From assembly GCF_000015725.1 (NCBI RefSeq), contig NC_008825.1:1178001-1242000 (forward strand): 64,000 nucleotides of DNA. Reading direction: 5' to 3'. The notes under the pieces are model-generated. The model did no database searches, was not told where the DNA came from, and saw only the letters and a program-made list of their open reading frames with translations. Source of the stretch: Methylibium petroleiphilum PM1 (GTDB taxonomy: Bacteria; Pseudomonadota; Gammaproteobacteria; Burkholderiales; Burkholderiaceae_C). Positions 44,251-52,575 of the stretch are shown one piece after another. Each line of letters opens with the position of its first letter. The stretch's first letter is position 1. The translations under genes were made by a program, and so were the position numbers.

Positions 44251-46512
44251 ATGAATCAGCGAGTCGATCTCCCTCTGCTCGGCATCGATCGAGATGACGA
44301 GAACAGCAATACCAGCGGCAACGACAACTTCATGGCCGTGCTCGACGCCCGGCTGAGCCGGCGCTCCGTGCTGCGCGGCGGCGTGGGGACCGCGGCGGCC
44401 GTGGTGCTGGGCGGGTTGAGCGTCAGTGCCTGCGGTGGCGGGGACGACGACGCGCCGCCCGCGAACCCGCCGGTCGACAAGCTGGGCTTCACCGCCGTGG
44501 CCAAGAGCACCGCCGACGCCGTGAGCGTGCCGGCCGGCTACACCGCCGCCGTGATCTACGCACTCGGCGATCCGCTGACGGCGGGCACGCCAGCCTATGC
44601 CAACGACGGCAGCGACACCGATTTCGACCAGCGCGCCGGCGACCACCACGACGGCATGGAGTACTTCGGGCTCAACGCTGCCGGCACCGCGCGCGACGCG
44701 AACGGGTCCGAGCGCGGCCTGCTGGCGATGAACCACGAGGCACTGAGCGACAACTACCTGCATGTGAACGGCAGCTCGGCGCGTCCGCGTCCGGCATCGG
44801 AATCCGACAAGGAGATCCCGGCCCACGGCGTGTCGGTGGTCGAGGTCCGCAAGACCGGTGGCAGCTGGGCCTACGTCCAGGACTCGGCCTACAACCGCCG
44901 CGTCACGCCGCTCACGCCGGTGGAGCTGTCGGGCGCGGTGCGCGGCAACGCGCTCGCGAAGACGCTGTACTCGACCGCCGGCACCGGCGCGCGCGGCACC
45001 ATCAACAACTGCGGTACCGGCTACACCCCCTGGGGCACGCTGCTGACCGGCGAAGAGAACTTCGAGGGCTACTTCACCCGCTCGGCCGGCGACGACGCGG
45101 CCCGAGGCGACAAGAGTGTCACGGCGCTCAACCGCTACAAGCGCAAGCAGGGCGCGGCCAGCCGTCACGGCTGGGAAACCAGCGGTGCGGACGACAAGTA
45201 CCAGCGCTGGGACATCAGCAAGATCGGCGCCTCGGCCGACGGCAGCGACGACTACCGCAACGAGCTCAACACCTTCGGCTACATCGTCGAGATCGATCCG
45301 TACGACAAGGCGGCGACCATCAAGAAGCGCACCACCCTGGGCCGCTTCGCGCACGAGAGCGCGGCCTTCGGCAAGGCGGTCGCCGGCAAGCCGCTGGCCG
45401 TCTACATGGGCGACGACTCGCGTGGCGAGTACATCTACAAGTTCGTGTCGGCCACGAACTGGGATGCCGCCGACGCAGAGCCCTCGAACCGCATCGCCGC
45501 CGGCGACAAGTACCTCGACAGCGGCAAGCTCTATGTGGCGAAGTTCAACGACGACGGCAGCGGCGACTGGATCGAGCTGAGCTTCGACAATCTCGACGTG
45601 AAGAACTACGCCGGCTACGCTTTCGCCGACGCAGGCGACGTGGCGATCCACTCGCGCCTGGCCGGCGACGCGGTCGGCGCGACCGCGATGGACCGCCCCG
45701 AGTGGTGCGCGGTGCACCCGACGACCGGCGAGATCTACTACACGCTCACCAACAACAGCGTGCGCAAGCTCGAACCGGCGGCACCGGCGGTCGGGGCGTC
45801 GCCCGACTCGATCCAGCGCGCGCTCGACGCGGCCAACCCGCGCAGCTACAAGGACTCCTACGGCGGCGCGCCGGAAGGCTCGGCCGGCAACATCAACGGC
45901 CACATCATCCGCATGAAGGAAGACGGCGGCGAGCCCGCGGCGACCGGCTTCACCTGGGATGTCTACCTGTTCGGTGCGCAGTCCGACGCCGACACGTCCA
46001 AGATCAACCTGTCCTCGCTCACCGCGGACCAGGACTTCTCCAGCCCCGACGGCCTGTGGTTCAGCCGCTCGACCGGGCTGTGCTGGATCCAGACCGACGA
46101 CGGCGCCTACACCGACGTGAGCAACTGCATGATGCTGCTCGGCGTGCCGGGCACGGTAGGCGACGGCGTGAAGACCACGCTCAGCTACACCCTGGCCGAC
46201 ACGTCCACGCTGAGCATCGACACCTATGTCGGCAAGAAGCCGACCGCCGACACGCTCAAGCGCTTTCTTGTCGGACCGAAGGACTGCGAGCTGACCGGCT
46301 GCACCGAGACGCCCGATGGCAAGACCGTGTTCGCCAACATCCAGCACCCGGGCGAGACGATCTCCGCCGCGACCATCGGCAACCCGGCGGGCTATGTGAG
46401 CCACTGGCCCGGCAACGCCGGCTACCAGGCGACCGTGGGCAACACCACCTCACGGCCGCGCTCGGCCACGCTCGCGATCACCAAGGACGACGGAGGCCGC
46501 GTCGGGGCCTGA
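44251..46512 (+). CDS. phoX: PhoX-family alkaline phosphatase, Tat-exported
   Basis: A 753-residue protein, MNQRVDLPLLGIDRDDENSN. A twin-arginine signal SRRSVLRG (residues 36-43) is followed by a hydrophobic stretch and VSAC at about 58-61, which fits a lipobox, so it may be a Tat-exported lipoprotein. The mature chain carries PhoX features: LLAMNHEALSDNYL, WGTLLTGEENFEGYF, FAHESAAFGK, GDDSRGEYIYKFV and DNSPDGLWFS-like FSSPDGLWF. PhoX is a calcium/iron-dependent phosphomonoesterase that frees phosphate outside the cytoplasm. AAGGAA precedes the ATG. A Pho-box-like promoter lies upstream. Confidence 0.9.
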   Translation: MNQRVDLPLLGIDRDDENSNTSGNDNFMAVLDARLSRRSVLRGGVGTAAAVVLGGLSVSACGGGDDDAPPANPPVDKLGFTAVAKSTADAVSVPAGYTAAVIYALGDPLTAGTPAYANDGSDTDFDQRAGDHHDGMEYFGLNAAGTARDANGSERGLLAMNHEALSDNYLHVNGSSARPRPASESDKEIPAHGVSVVEVRKTGGSWAYVQDSAYNRRVTPLTPVELSGAVRGNALAKTLYSTAGTGARGTINNCGTGYTPWGTLLTGEENFEGYFTRSAGDDAARGDKSVTALNRYKRKQGAASRHGWETSGADDKYQRWDISKIGASADGSDDYRNELNTFGYIVEIDPYDKAATIKKRTTLGRFAHESAAFGKAVAGKPLAVYMGDDSRGEYIYKFVSATNWDAADAEPSNRIAAGDKYLDSGKLYVAKFNDDGSGDWIELSFDNLDVKNYAGYAFADAGDVAIHSRLAGDAVGATAMDRPEWCAVHPTTGEIYYTLTNNSVRKLEPAAPAVGASPDSIQRALDAANPRSYKDSYGGAPEGSAGNINGHIIRMKEDGGEPAATGFTWDVYLFGAQSDADTSKINLSSLTADQDFSSPDGLWFSRSTGLCWIQTDDGAYTDVSNCMMLLGVPGTVGDGVKTTLSYTLADTSTLSIDTYVGKKPTADTLKRFLVGPKDCELTGCTETPDGKTVFANIQHPGETISAATIGNPAGYVSHWPGNAGYQATVGNTTSRPRSATLAITKDDGGRVGA

Positions 46513-46556
46513 GGCCCTGCGCGGCGCCCGTCCGGCGGAGGCCGGGCGGGCTTTCG

Positions 46557-46582
46557 AGGCCGGCGCATGCGCCGGCCTTTTT
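46557..46582 (+). terminator. Terminator after phoX
   Basis: A perfect 22-base palindrome (46557-46578, centre GCATGC) followed by a T-run up to 46582. It also ends against the stop codon of the convergent BPSS1780 gene. Confidence 0.85.
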
Positions 46583-47391
46583 CATGCCGTCTTCGCTTCG
46601 TCTTCGCTGCTGTCGGGGCCGCCGCTGAGGTCGAAGGCGTCGACGAAGCTGAAGTACAGCGAGGCGTAGAAGATGGTCGACACCAGCATCGTGAGCGGCA
46701 GCACCGCCAGCCCCATCACCTGCTGCAGCCCGAGCAGCGCGGTGACGACCTGCAGCAGCGTCACGAACAGCATCGTCAGGCCGAACCAGGCGATGCCGTA
46801 GACGGCGAAGGCGCCGCGGCTGCGCCAGCACGCCACGATGCTGGCGAACAGCGCCTTGTTGACCGGCATGCGGCCCCAGCACACCAGGGCCGGCGCATGC
46901 CAGAAGGCGAGCGACAGCAGCGCCATCAGGCCCAGTCGCAGCAGCACGCTCCACGGCAGCAGCGGGTCCTCGAGTGCGGCGGCGGCGGTGGTCTCTTCGG
47001 TGGCGATGGCTTCGATGGCCGCCGCGAAGCGGCCGCCGTCCAGCACATGCGACAGCAGCACGACGGCGATCGCCGCCGCCGCGTAGGCTGCGCCGAGCTG
47101 CAGCAGGCGGTTGCGGTTCAGCGGGTCGCGCAGCGGCAGCAGCGCCAGTCGCGGCGTGGCGATGCGGCCAGCCAGTACCTCTCGGGTGGCCAGCAGGAAG
47201 GCGACGGTGGCCACCGGCATCAGCGACAGCGCGAGCACCGGGCCGACGGCCGGCAATTGCAGCAGCACGAACACCACCAATCCGAACAGCGCGAAGAGCG
47301 CGGCGAACGCCAGCGGCTGGCGGAAGAACACGGTGAAGCCGGCGCGCACCCACAGCAGGCCCTGACGGGCGCGAACAGTCTTGAGTTTCAT
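46582..47391 (-). CDS. BPSS1780-family membrane protein
   Basis: A 269-residue protein, MKLKTVRARQGLLWVRAGFT. It has about six hydrophobic segments, with GFTVFFRQPLAFAALFALFG near the N-terminus and FWHAPALVCWGRMPVNKALFASIVACWR in the middle. This pattern belongs to the BPSS1780 family of Burkholderiales, of unknown function. It starts 12 bases after thrB and probably shares its mRNA. Confidence 0.8.
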   Translation of the reverse strand: MKLKTVRARQGLLWVRAGFTVFFRQPLAFAALFALFGLVVFVLLQLPAVGPVLALSLMPVATVAFLLATREVLAGRIATPRLALLPLRDPLNRNRLLQLGAAYAAAAIAVVLLSHVLDGGRFAAAIEAIATEETTAAAALEDPLLPWSVLLRLGLMALLSLAFWHAPALVCWGRMPVNKALFASIVACWRSRGAFAVYGIAWFGLTMLFVTLLQVVTALLGLQQVMGLAVLPLTMLVSTIFYASLYFSFVDAFDLSGGPDSSEDEAKTA

Positions 47392-47403
47392 CGGTCGGGG
47401 GGC

Positions 47404-48378
47404 TCAGCGGCTCGCGGGATGCCAGGGCGTCGCGATGCGCTCGCGCAGCACGCGCTCGAAGTGGGTGGGGTCGTGCGGCACCAGCATGCTGGCCTCGCGC
47501 GGGAGGTGCACGTCCCACAGCCGCGAGATCCAGAAGCGCAGCGCCGCGGCGCGCAGCAGCGCGGGCAGCAGGCGCAGTTCGTCGCCGGTGAGTTGGCGCA
47601 CCTCGGCGTAGGCCGTCACGAAGGCCGCGGCCCGGTCTTCCAGCAGCCGGCCGCTGGCGAGGTCGATGCACCAGTCGTTCAGGCAGACGGCGATGTCGAA
47701 GGCGAGCCGGTCGACGCCGGCGAAGTAGAAGTCGAAGAAGCCGGTGAGCTGGGAGCGGCCCTCGGCGTCCTCGTCGAACATCACGTTGTCGCGGAACAGA
47801 TCGGCATGGATCGGTCCGCGCGGCAGGGCGGCGTCGGAGGCCGACGCGCTGACGCTGTGCTGGAACGCCAGCTCGTCCTCCAGCAGCGCGCGCTGCGGCG
47901 GTGCGAGGAAGGTCAGGATCTGCGGCACCGTCTCGTCCCACCACGCCAGCCCTCGCAGGTTGGGCTGGTGGTACGGGTAGTCTCGGCCGGCCTCGTGCAT
48001 GCGGGCCAGCATGGCGCCGACCTGCTGGCAATGCGCCGCGCTGGGGGCCAGCACATGACCGCCGCGCAGGCGCTCCACGATGGCGGCCGGCTTGCCGCAC
48101 AGCGCATGGAGGATCTCGCCGTGGGCATCGGACTGCGGCATCGGGACCAGGATGTCGCGTCCGGCCAGGTGCTTCATCAGGTGCAGATAGAACGGCAGCT
48201 GCTCGGCGCTCAGCCGTTCGAACAGCGTCAGCACGTATTCGCCGCGCTCGGCGGTGAGGAAATAGTTGGTGTTCTCGATCCCGGCCTTGATGGGCTTGAG
48301 CGCCTTCAGCGGGCCGAGGCCGACCTTGTGCGCGAGGGCCGCGGCTTCGTCGAAGCCGACTTCGGTGAAGACCGCCAT
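47404..48378 (-). CDS. thrB: Homoserine kinase (ThrB type II, choline-kinase fold)
   Basis: A 324-residue protein, MAVFTEVGFDEAAALAHKVG. The kinase catalytic loop is LPRGPIHADLFRDNVMF, followed by GFFDFYFAGVDRLAFDIAVCLNDW (metal-binding Asp). This fold is the proteobacterial homoserine kinase that phosphorylates homoserine in threonine synthesis. It is unrelated to GHMP-type ThrB. There is no ribosome site before the ATG; only 10 bases separate the ATG from the inverted-repeat element, so normal upstream signals have been replaced. Confidence 0.92.
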   Translation of the reverse strand: MAVFTEVGFDEAAALAHKVGLGPLKALKPIKAGIENTNYFLTAERGEYVLTLFERLSAEQLPFYLHLMKHLAGRDILVPMPQSDAHGEILHALCGKPAAIVERLRGGHVLAPSAAHCQQVGAMLARMHEAGRDYPYHQPNLRGLAWWDETVPQILTFLAPPQRALLEDELAFQHSVSASASDAALPRGPIHADLFRDNVMFDEDAEGRSQLTGFFDFYFAGVDRLAFDIAVCLNDWCIDLASGRLLEDRAAAFVTAYAEVRQLTGDELRLLPALLRAAALRFWISRLWDVHLPREASMLVPHDPTHFERVLRERIATPWHPASR

Positions 48379-48388
48379 CGCTGGCGGC

Positions 48389-48660
48389 CTAGGGCCTGTT
48401 AACGCTATGGGAGGGCTTGCGCCGAGGCCCGGCGGGCCACGGGGCGAGGCGCGGCCGAGGCCGTGTGCCCGTGGCACACAACGAGGCCGCAACGTCGCCC
48501 CGTGGCCTGCCCGGCCCCGGCCCGAAGGGTGATCCCAGGAAGCGGGCGCCCTCTGCGTTGCAAATGCTCGCCGTAGCCCAAGCTACGGCTGTGCCTTGCG
48601 CCTTGATGGCGCCCGCTTCCTGGGTCACGCAAGCCCTCCCATAGCGCTAACAGGCCCTAG
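48389..48660. mobile_element. 272-bp MITE-like folded inverted-repeat element
   Basis: Terminal inverted repeats at 48389-48421 and 48628-48660 pair at 32 of 33 positions (mismatch at 48402) and both end in CTAG, which could include a 4-base target duplication. Two internal hairpins lie inside. One has a 13-bp perfect stem (48435-48447 with 48495-48507) and a GTGTGCC/GGCACAC tip. The other has a 17-bp perfect stem (48534-48550 with 48608-48624) and an 8-bp tip (48570-48577 with 48582-48589, loop CCAA). No open frame for a transposase. The ends start GGGCCTGTTA, of the style seen in IS5-like elements, and IS5 targets CTAG, so a non-autonomous derivative is likely. No second copy is in the window. 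Confidence 0.7.
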
Positions 48661-49019
48661 AAGGTGAGGACGCGCCAGACGCGCCGACCGGCGCCGCCCT
48701 TCGCCGAACTGGGGCCTTCCGCGGAGTCGCGGCCGGCATCGATCGGCAGCACCTCGTACTCGGCCTTCACCGGGCCCTTGGGCTGCACCTTGATGCTCTG
48801 CACGGCACCGCGCACGCGCAGCTCCTCGACGCGCGCGTTGTCGTCCTCGATGACGCTGCGCTTGACCGCCGGCTCACCGCGGGTGGTTGGTTGGTTCTCC
48901 TGCACCACGCGGGCGGCCGGAGCCGACGCGGCGACGGCCGCCTGGGCCAGGGCGAGCCCCGGGACCGCGCCGCAGGCGCAGCACAGCAGGGCGAGAGTCA
49001 GGGGGCGCTGCAGCGGCAT
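48657..49019 (-). CDS. DUF2782-like secreted protein
   Basis: A 120-residue protein with a signal peptide (MPLQRPLTLALLCCACGAVP, cleaved after ALAQA). The mature part, KRSVIEDDNARVEELRVRG, then YEVLPID and the end RVWRVLTF, matches DUF2782, a family found in beta- and gammaproteobacteria beside polA. Function is unknown. Its TAG stop is formed by the CTAG end of the inverted-repeat element, so the element sits exactly at the gene's end. TACAAT lies 7 bases before the ATG, again the leaderless pattern. It is divergent from polA. Confidence 0.85.
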   Translation of the reverse strand: MPLQRPLTLALLCCACGAVPGLALAQAAVAASAPAARVVQENQPTTRGEPAVKRSVIEDDNARVEELRVRGAVQSIKVQPKGPVKAEYEVLPIDAGRDSAEGPSSAKGGAGRRVWRVLTF

Positions 49020-49098
49020 GACGGTGATTGTAGGACGCGGCCTGTGGCTTCCGGGGGGTCGGGTCATGCGGCCCGGGGCAGCGGCCACAATCGGCGCC

Positions 49099-51912
49099 AT
49101 GAGCGCTCACGACGATTCCTGCCTGTTGCTGGTGGACGGTTCCAGCTACCTCTACCGCGCCTACCACGCGCTGCCTGACCTGCGCAATCCGGCCGGCGAG
49201 CCGACCGGCGCGGTGCGCGGCATGGTGGCCATGCTGAAGAAGCTGCGCGAGGAGTTCCCGTCGGCGCACGCGGCCTGCGTGTTCGACGCCAAGGGCAAGA
49301 CCTTCCGCGACGACTGGTACCCGGAGTACAAGGCGAACCGCGCCTCGATGCCGGAGGATCTGGCGAGGCAGATCGCGCCGATCCACGCTGTGGTGACGCT
49401 GCTGGGCTGGCCGGTGCTCGAGATCCCCGGCATCGAGGCCGACGACGTGATCGGCACGCTGGCGCGGGCGGCCGCCGCGCGCGGCCAGCGGGTCATCGTC
49501 TCGACAGGCGACAAGGACTTGGCGCAGCTCGTCGACGCGCACGTGACGCTGATCAACACGATGAGCGGCGAGCGGCTCGACGTGGCCGGCGTGACCGAGA
49601 AGTTCGGTGTGCCGCCCGAGCGCATCGTCGACTACCTGACGCTGGTCGGCGACGCGGTCGACAACGTGCCGGGAGTCGAGAAGGTGGGGCCGAAGACCGC
49701 CGCCAAGTGGATCGCGGAGCACGGCTCGCTGGACGGCGTGATGGCCGCGGCCGACGCCATCAAGGGCGTTGCCGGCGAGAACCTGCGCAAGGCGCTGGAT
49801 TGGCTGCCGCTGGGTCGCCGGCTGGTGACCGTGAAGACCGACTGTGATCTGTCGGAGGCACTGCCGGGCTGGAACGGCACGGCCGCCTGGGACACGCTGA
49901 CCTGGCGCGAGACCGACCGCGCGGCCCTGTTGGCCTTCTACACGCACAACGACTTCCGCGCGTGGCGCAATGAGCTCGAGTCGGCCCGTGCCGCCGCCGC
50001 GCCGGCCCCGCAAGTGGCGGCGGCGGAGGCCGGGGAAGGGCAGAGCGCGCTGTTCGCCGACCCGGCGGGTACCGGGCCGGCCGATGGTGGCGTCGCGCCT
50101 GCGGTCGACAAGCGCTACGAGACCGTGCTGGCGCGCGAGGCCTTCGAGGCGTGGCGCGCGCGCATCGAGGCGGCCGACCTGGTGGCTCTGGACACGGAGA
50201 CCGACTCGCTCGACGGCATGCGGGCACGCATCGTCGGCCTGAGCTTCAGCGTGCAGCCCTACGAGGCCTGCTACATCCCGCTCGCCCACACCTACCCGGG
50301 CGCGCCCGACCAGCTGCCGCTCGATGAGGTGCTGGCGGCGCTGAAGTCCTGGCTCGAGGACGGCTCGCGCGCCAAGCTCGGCCAGAACGTCAAGTACGAC
50401 ACCCATGTGTTCGCCAACCATGGCATCGCGGTGCGTGGCTATGTGCATGACACCCTGCTGCAGAGCTACGTGCTGGAGGCGCACAAGCCGCACAGCCTGG
50501 AAAGCCTCGCCAGCCGCCACCTCGACCGCAAGGGCCTGAGCTACGAGGACGTGGCCGGCAAGGGCGCGCAGCAGATCCCGTTCGCGCAGGTCGAGCTGAC
50601 GCGCGCCACCGAGTATTCGGGCGAGGACAGCGACATGACGCTGGACGTGCACAGGGTCTTGTGGCCGCAGCTCGAGGCCGCGCCGCGCCTGCGCGAGGTC
50701 TACGAGCGCATCGAGATGCCGACCTCGGTGATCCTCGGCCGCATCGAGCGTCACGGCGTGCTGATCGACAGCGCGCTGCTCGCGCGCCAGAGCGCCGATC
50801 TGGCGCAGCGCATGGTGGCACTGGAGCAGGAGGCGCATGCGCTGGCCGGCCAGCCCTTCAACCTGGGCAGCCCCAAGCAGATCGGCGAGATCCTGTTCAA
50901 CAAGCTGGGCATCCCGGCGAAGAAGAAGACCGCCAGCGGCGCGCCGAGCACCGACGAGGAGGTCCTGGCCGAGCTGGCCGCCGACTACCCACTGCCGGCC
51001 AAGCTGCTGGAGCACCGCTCGCTCGCCAAGCTCAAGGGCACCTACACGGACAAGCTGCCGCTGATGGTGAACGCGGCCACCGGCCGCGTGCACACCAACT
51101 ACGCGCAGGCAGTCGCGGTGACCGGCCGGCTGGCCAGCAACGACCCCAACCTGCAGAACATCCCGATCCGCACGCCCGAGGGCCGGCGCGTGCGCGAGGC
51201 CTTCATCGCGCCGCCCGGCCACGTGATCCTGAGCGCCGACTACTCGCAGATCGAGCTGCGCATCATGGCCCACATCTCCGAGGATCCGGGCCTGCTGAAG
51301 GCCTTTGCCGAGGGCCTGGACGTGCACCGCGCCACCGCGAGCGAGGTGTTCAACGTGCCGGTGGCCGAGGTCAGCAGCGAGCAGCGGCGCTATGCCAAGG
51401 TCATCAACTTCGGGCTGATCTACGGCATGGGCGCCTTCGGTCTGGCGAGCAACCTCGGCATCGAGCAGAAGGCCGCCAAGGACTACATCGATCGCTACTT
51501 CGCGCGCTTCGCCGGCGTGAAGCGCTACATGGACGAGACCCGCGCGCGGGCCAAGGAGCTGGGCTACGTGGAGACCTTGTTCGGGCGCCGCATCTACCTG
51601 CCCGAGATCAACGGCGGCAACGGTCCGCGCCGCACCGGCGCCGAGCGCCAGGCGATCAACGCGCCGATGCAGGGCACCGCGGCCGACCTGATCAAGCTCG
51701 CGATGATCGCGGTGCAGGCGGCGCTCGATGCCCAGCAGCGCGCCACGTGCATGGTGATGCAGGTGCACGACGAGCTGGTGTTCGAAGTGCCCGAGGCCGA
51801 GCTCGACTGGGCCCGGACCGCCGTGCCGGAACTGATGGCCGGCGTGGCCGAGCTGAAGGTGCCGCTGCTGGCCGAGGTGGGCGTGGGCGCGAACTGGGAC
51901 CTCGCCCACTGA
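49099..51912 (+). CDS. polA: DNA polymerase I
   Basis: A 937-residue protein, MSAHDDSCLLLVDGSSYLYR. The 5' nuclease domain covers about 1-290 (FDAKGKTFRDDWYPEYKANR, GIEADDVIGTLA, STGDKDLAQLV). The 3'-5' exonuclease spans about 340-530 with its acidic residues kept (VALDTETDSLDGM, NVKYDTHVFANHG, YSGEDSDMTLD). The family A polymerase has SADYSQIELRIMAHIS, RRYAKVINFGLIYGMGAFGL and QVHDELVFEVPE. All three activities look intact. CACAAT lies 7 bases before the ATG with no ribosome site. Confidence 0.97.
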   Translation: MSAHDDSCLLLVDGSSYLYRAYHALPDLRNPAGEPTGAVRGMVAMLKKLREEFPSAHAACVFDAKGKTFRDDWYPEYKANRASMPEDLARQIAPIHAVVTLLGWPVLEIPGIEADDVIGTLARAAAARGQRVIVSTGDKDLAQLVDAHVTLINTMSGERLDVAGVTEKFGVPPERIVDYLTLVGDAVDNVPGVEKVGPKTAAKWIAEHGSLDGVMAAADAIKGVAGENLRKALDWLPLGRRLVTVKTDCDLSEALPGWNGTAAWDTLTWRETDRAALLAFYTHNDFRAWRNELESARAAAAPAPQVAAAEAGEGQSALFADPAGTGPADGGVAPAVDKRYETVLAREAFEAWRARIEAADLVALDTETDSLDGMRARIVGLSFSVQPYEACYIPLAHTYPGAPDQLPLDEVLAALKSWLEDGSRAKLGQNVKYDTHVFANHGIAVRGYVHDTLLQSYVLEAHKPHSLESLASRHLDRKGLSYEDVAGKGAQQIPFAQVELTRATEYSGEDSDMTLDVHRVLWPQLEAAPRLREVYERIEMPTSVILGRIERHGVLIDSALLARQSADLAQRMVALEQEAHALAGQPFNLGSPKQIGEILFNKLGIPAKKKTASGAPSTDEEVLAELAADYPLPAKLLEHRSLAKLKGTYTDKLPLMVNAATGRVHTNYAQAVAVTGRLASNDPNLQNIPIRTPEGRRVREAFIAPPGHVILSADYSQIELRIMAHISEDPGLLKAFAEGLDVHRATASEVFNVPVAEVSSEQRRYAKVINFGLIYGMGAFGLASNLGIEQKAAKDYIDRYFARFAGVKRYMDETRARAKELGYVETLFGRRIYLPEINGGNGPRRTGAERQAINAPMQGTAADLIKLAMIAVQAALDAQQRATCMVMQVHDELVFEVPEAELDWARTAVPELMAGVAELKVPLLAEVGVGANWDLAH

Positions 51913-51959
51913 GGGTAAGCTCGGAGCCTGAGCGCTGCTGTGGCGCCGGGAGACCTTGG

Positions 51960-52538
51960 GTGAACGAAATGAGGCATCGTATGGCCCGGGCCGCCCTGCT
52001 GGCCCTGTTGTTCGTCGTCACCGCCGGCGCGCCCCAGTGGCTGCGGGCGCAGGATCTGACCGGCGAGAAGCGCGTGCTGCTGCTCGGCGCGGGCGGCGAG
52101 CGTCTGGAGATCGGCCGTGTGCGCTTCGAGCCGGTGAGTGCCGACCGCTGGCGCTTCCGCTTCGTGCTCGCCGGCGAGGGGTTCACCGAGCGCTTCCTCG
52201 CGATGCGGCCGTTCCGTTGCGTGGCCGGTGCGAGCCAGCAGCTCTGCCACTTCCCCTACGGTAGCGAAGACACGGTATCGCGCGACGACCTGTTGCCGCT
52301 CGAATACACGCTGATGTTCATCGCGACCAAGCCGGGCGCCCTGCACATCAGCGGGCGCGATGGTCTGTTCTACAAGCTGGCTTTCACCGAGCGCGGTCTG
52401 CGCGGCGAACTCTATGACGTGGATCTGGACCCGATCATCACGCCGCGCGAAGGCGGCACGCTGCGGCCCATCGGCTATCGGCAGCTCGATCGGGCCGACC
52501 CGAAGTCGCACTGGCTGCCCGTGCTGTTGATCGAGTGA
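51960..52538 (+). CDS. Secreted protein of unknown function
   Basis: About 192 residues. The GTG at 51960 is preferred because GGGAG lies 7 bases upstream; ATG at 51969 or 51981 are alternatives. A signal peptide (MARAALLALLFVVTAGAPQW, cleavage after RAQ) is followed by a beta-rich soluble domain with two Cys (MRPFRCVAGASQQLCHFPYG) that could form a disulfide. I do not recognise a family. It follows polA by 47 bases and is convergent with the hybrid kinase. Confidence 0.7.
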   Translation: MNEMRHRMARAALLALLFVVTAGAPQWLRAQDLTGEKRVLLLGAGGERLEIGRVRFEPVSADRWRFRFVLAGEGFTERFLAMRPFRCVAGASQQLCHFPYGSEDTVSRDDLLPLEYTLMFIATKPGALHISGRDGLFYKLAFTERGLRGELYDVDLDPIITPREGGTLRPIGYRQLDRADPKSHWLPVLLIE

Positions 52539-52575
52539 GGGGGTCGCCCCGCTGCTGCGTGCACCGATCGGGCGC

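Noticed and set aside
44167-46404. Long open frame on the minus strand opposite phoX
   Set aside because: It is rich in Arg/Ala/Gly/His, has no recognisable domain and mirrors a well-conserved gene; typical of antisense frames in high-GC DNA.
48389-48660. The inverted-repeat element as a plain bidirectional terminator
   Set aside because: The flanking genes are on the same strand, there are no T-runs at the arms, and the 272-base nested structure is far larger than any terminator.
48874-51909. Open frame of about 1000 codons opposite polA
   Set aside because: Low-complexity His/Arg/Gln-rich translation with no family match; the plus-strand polA motifs are complete.
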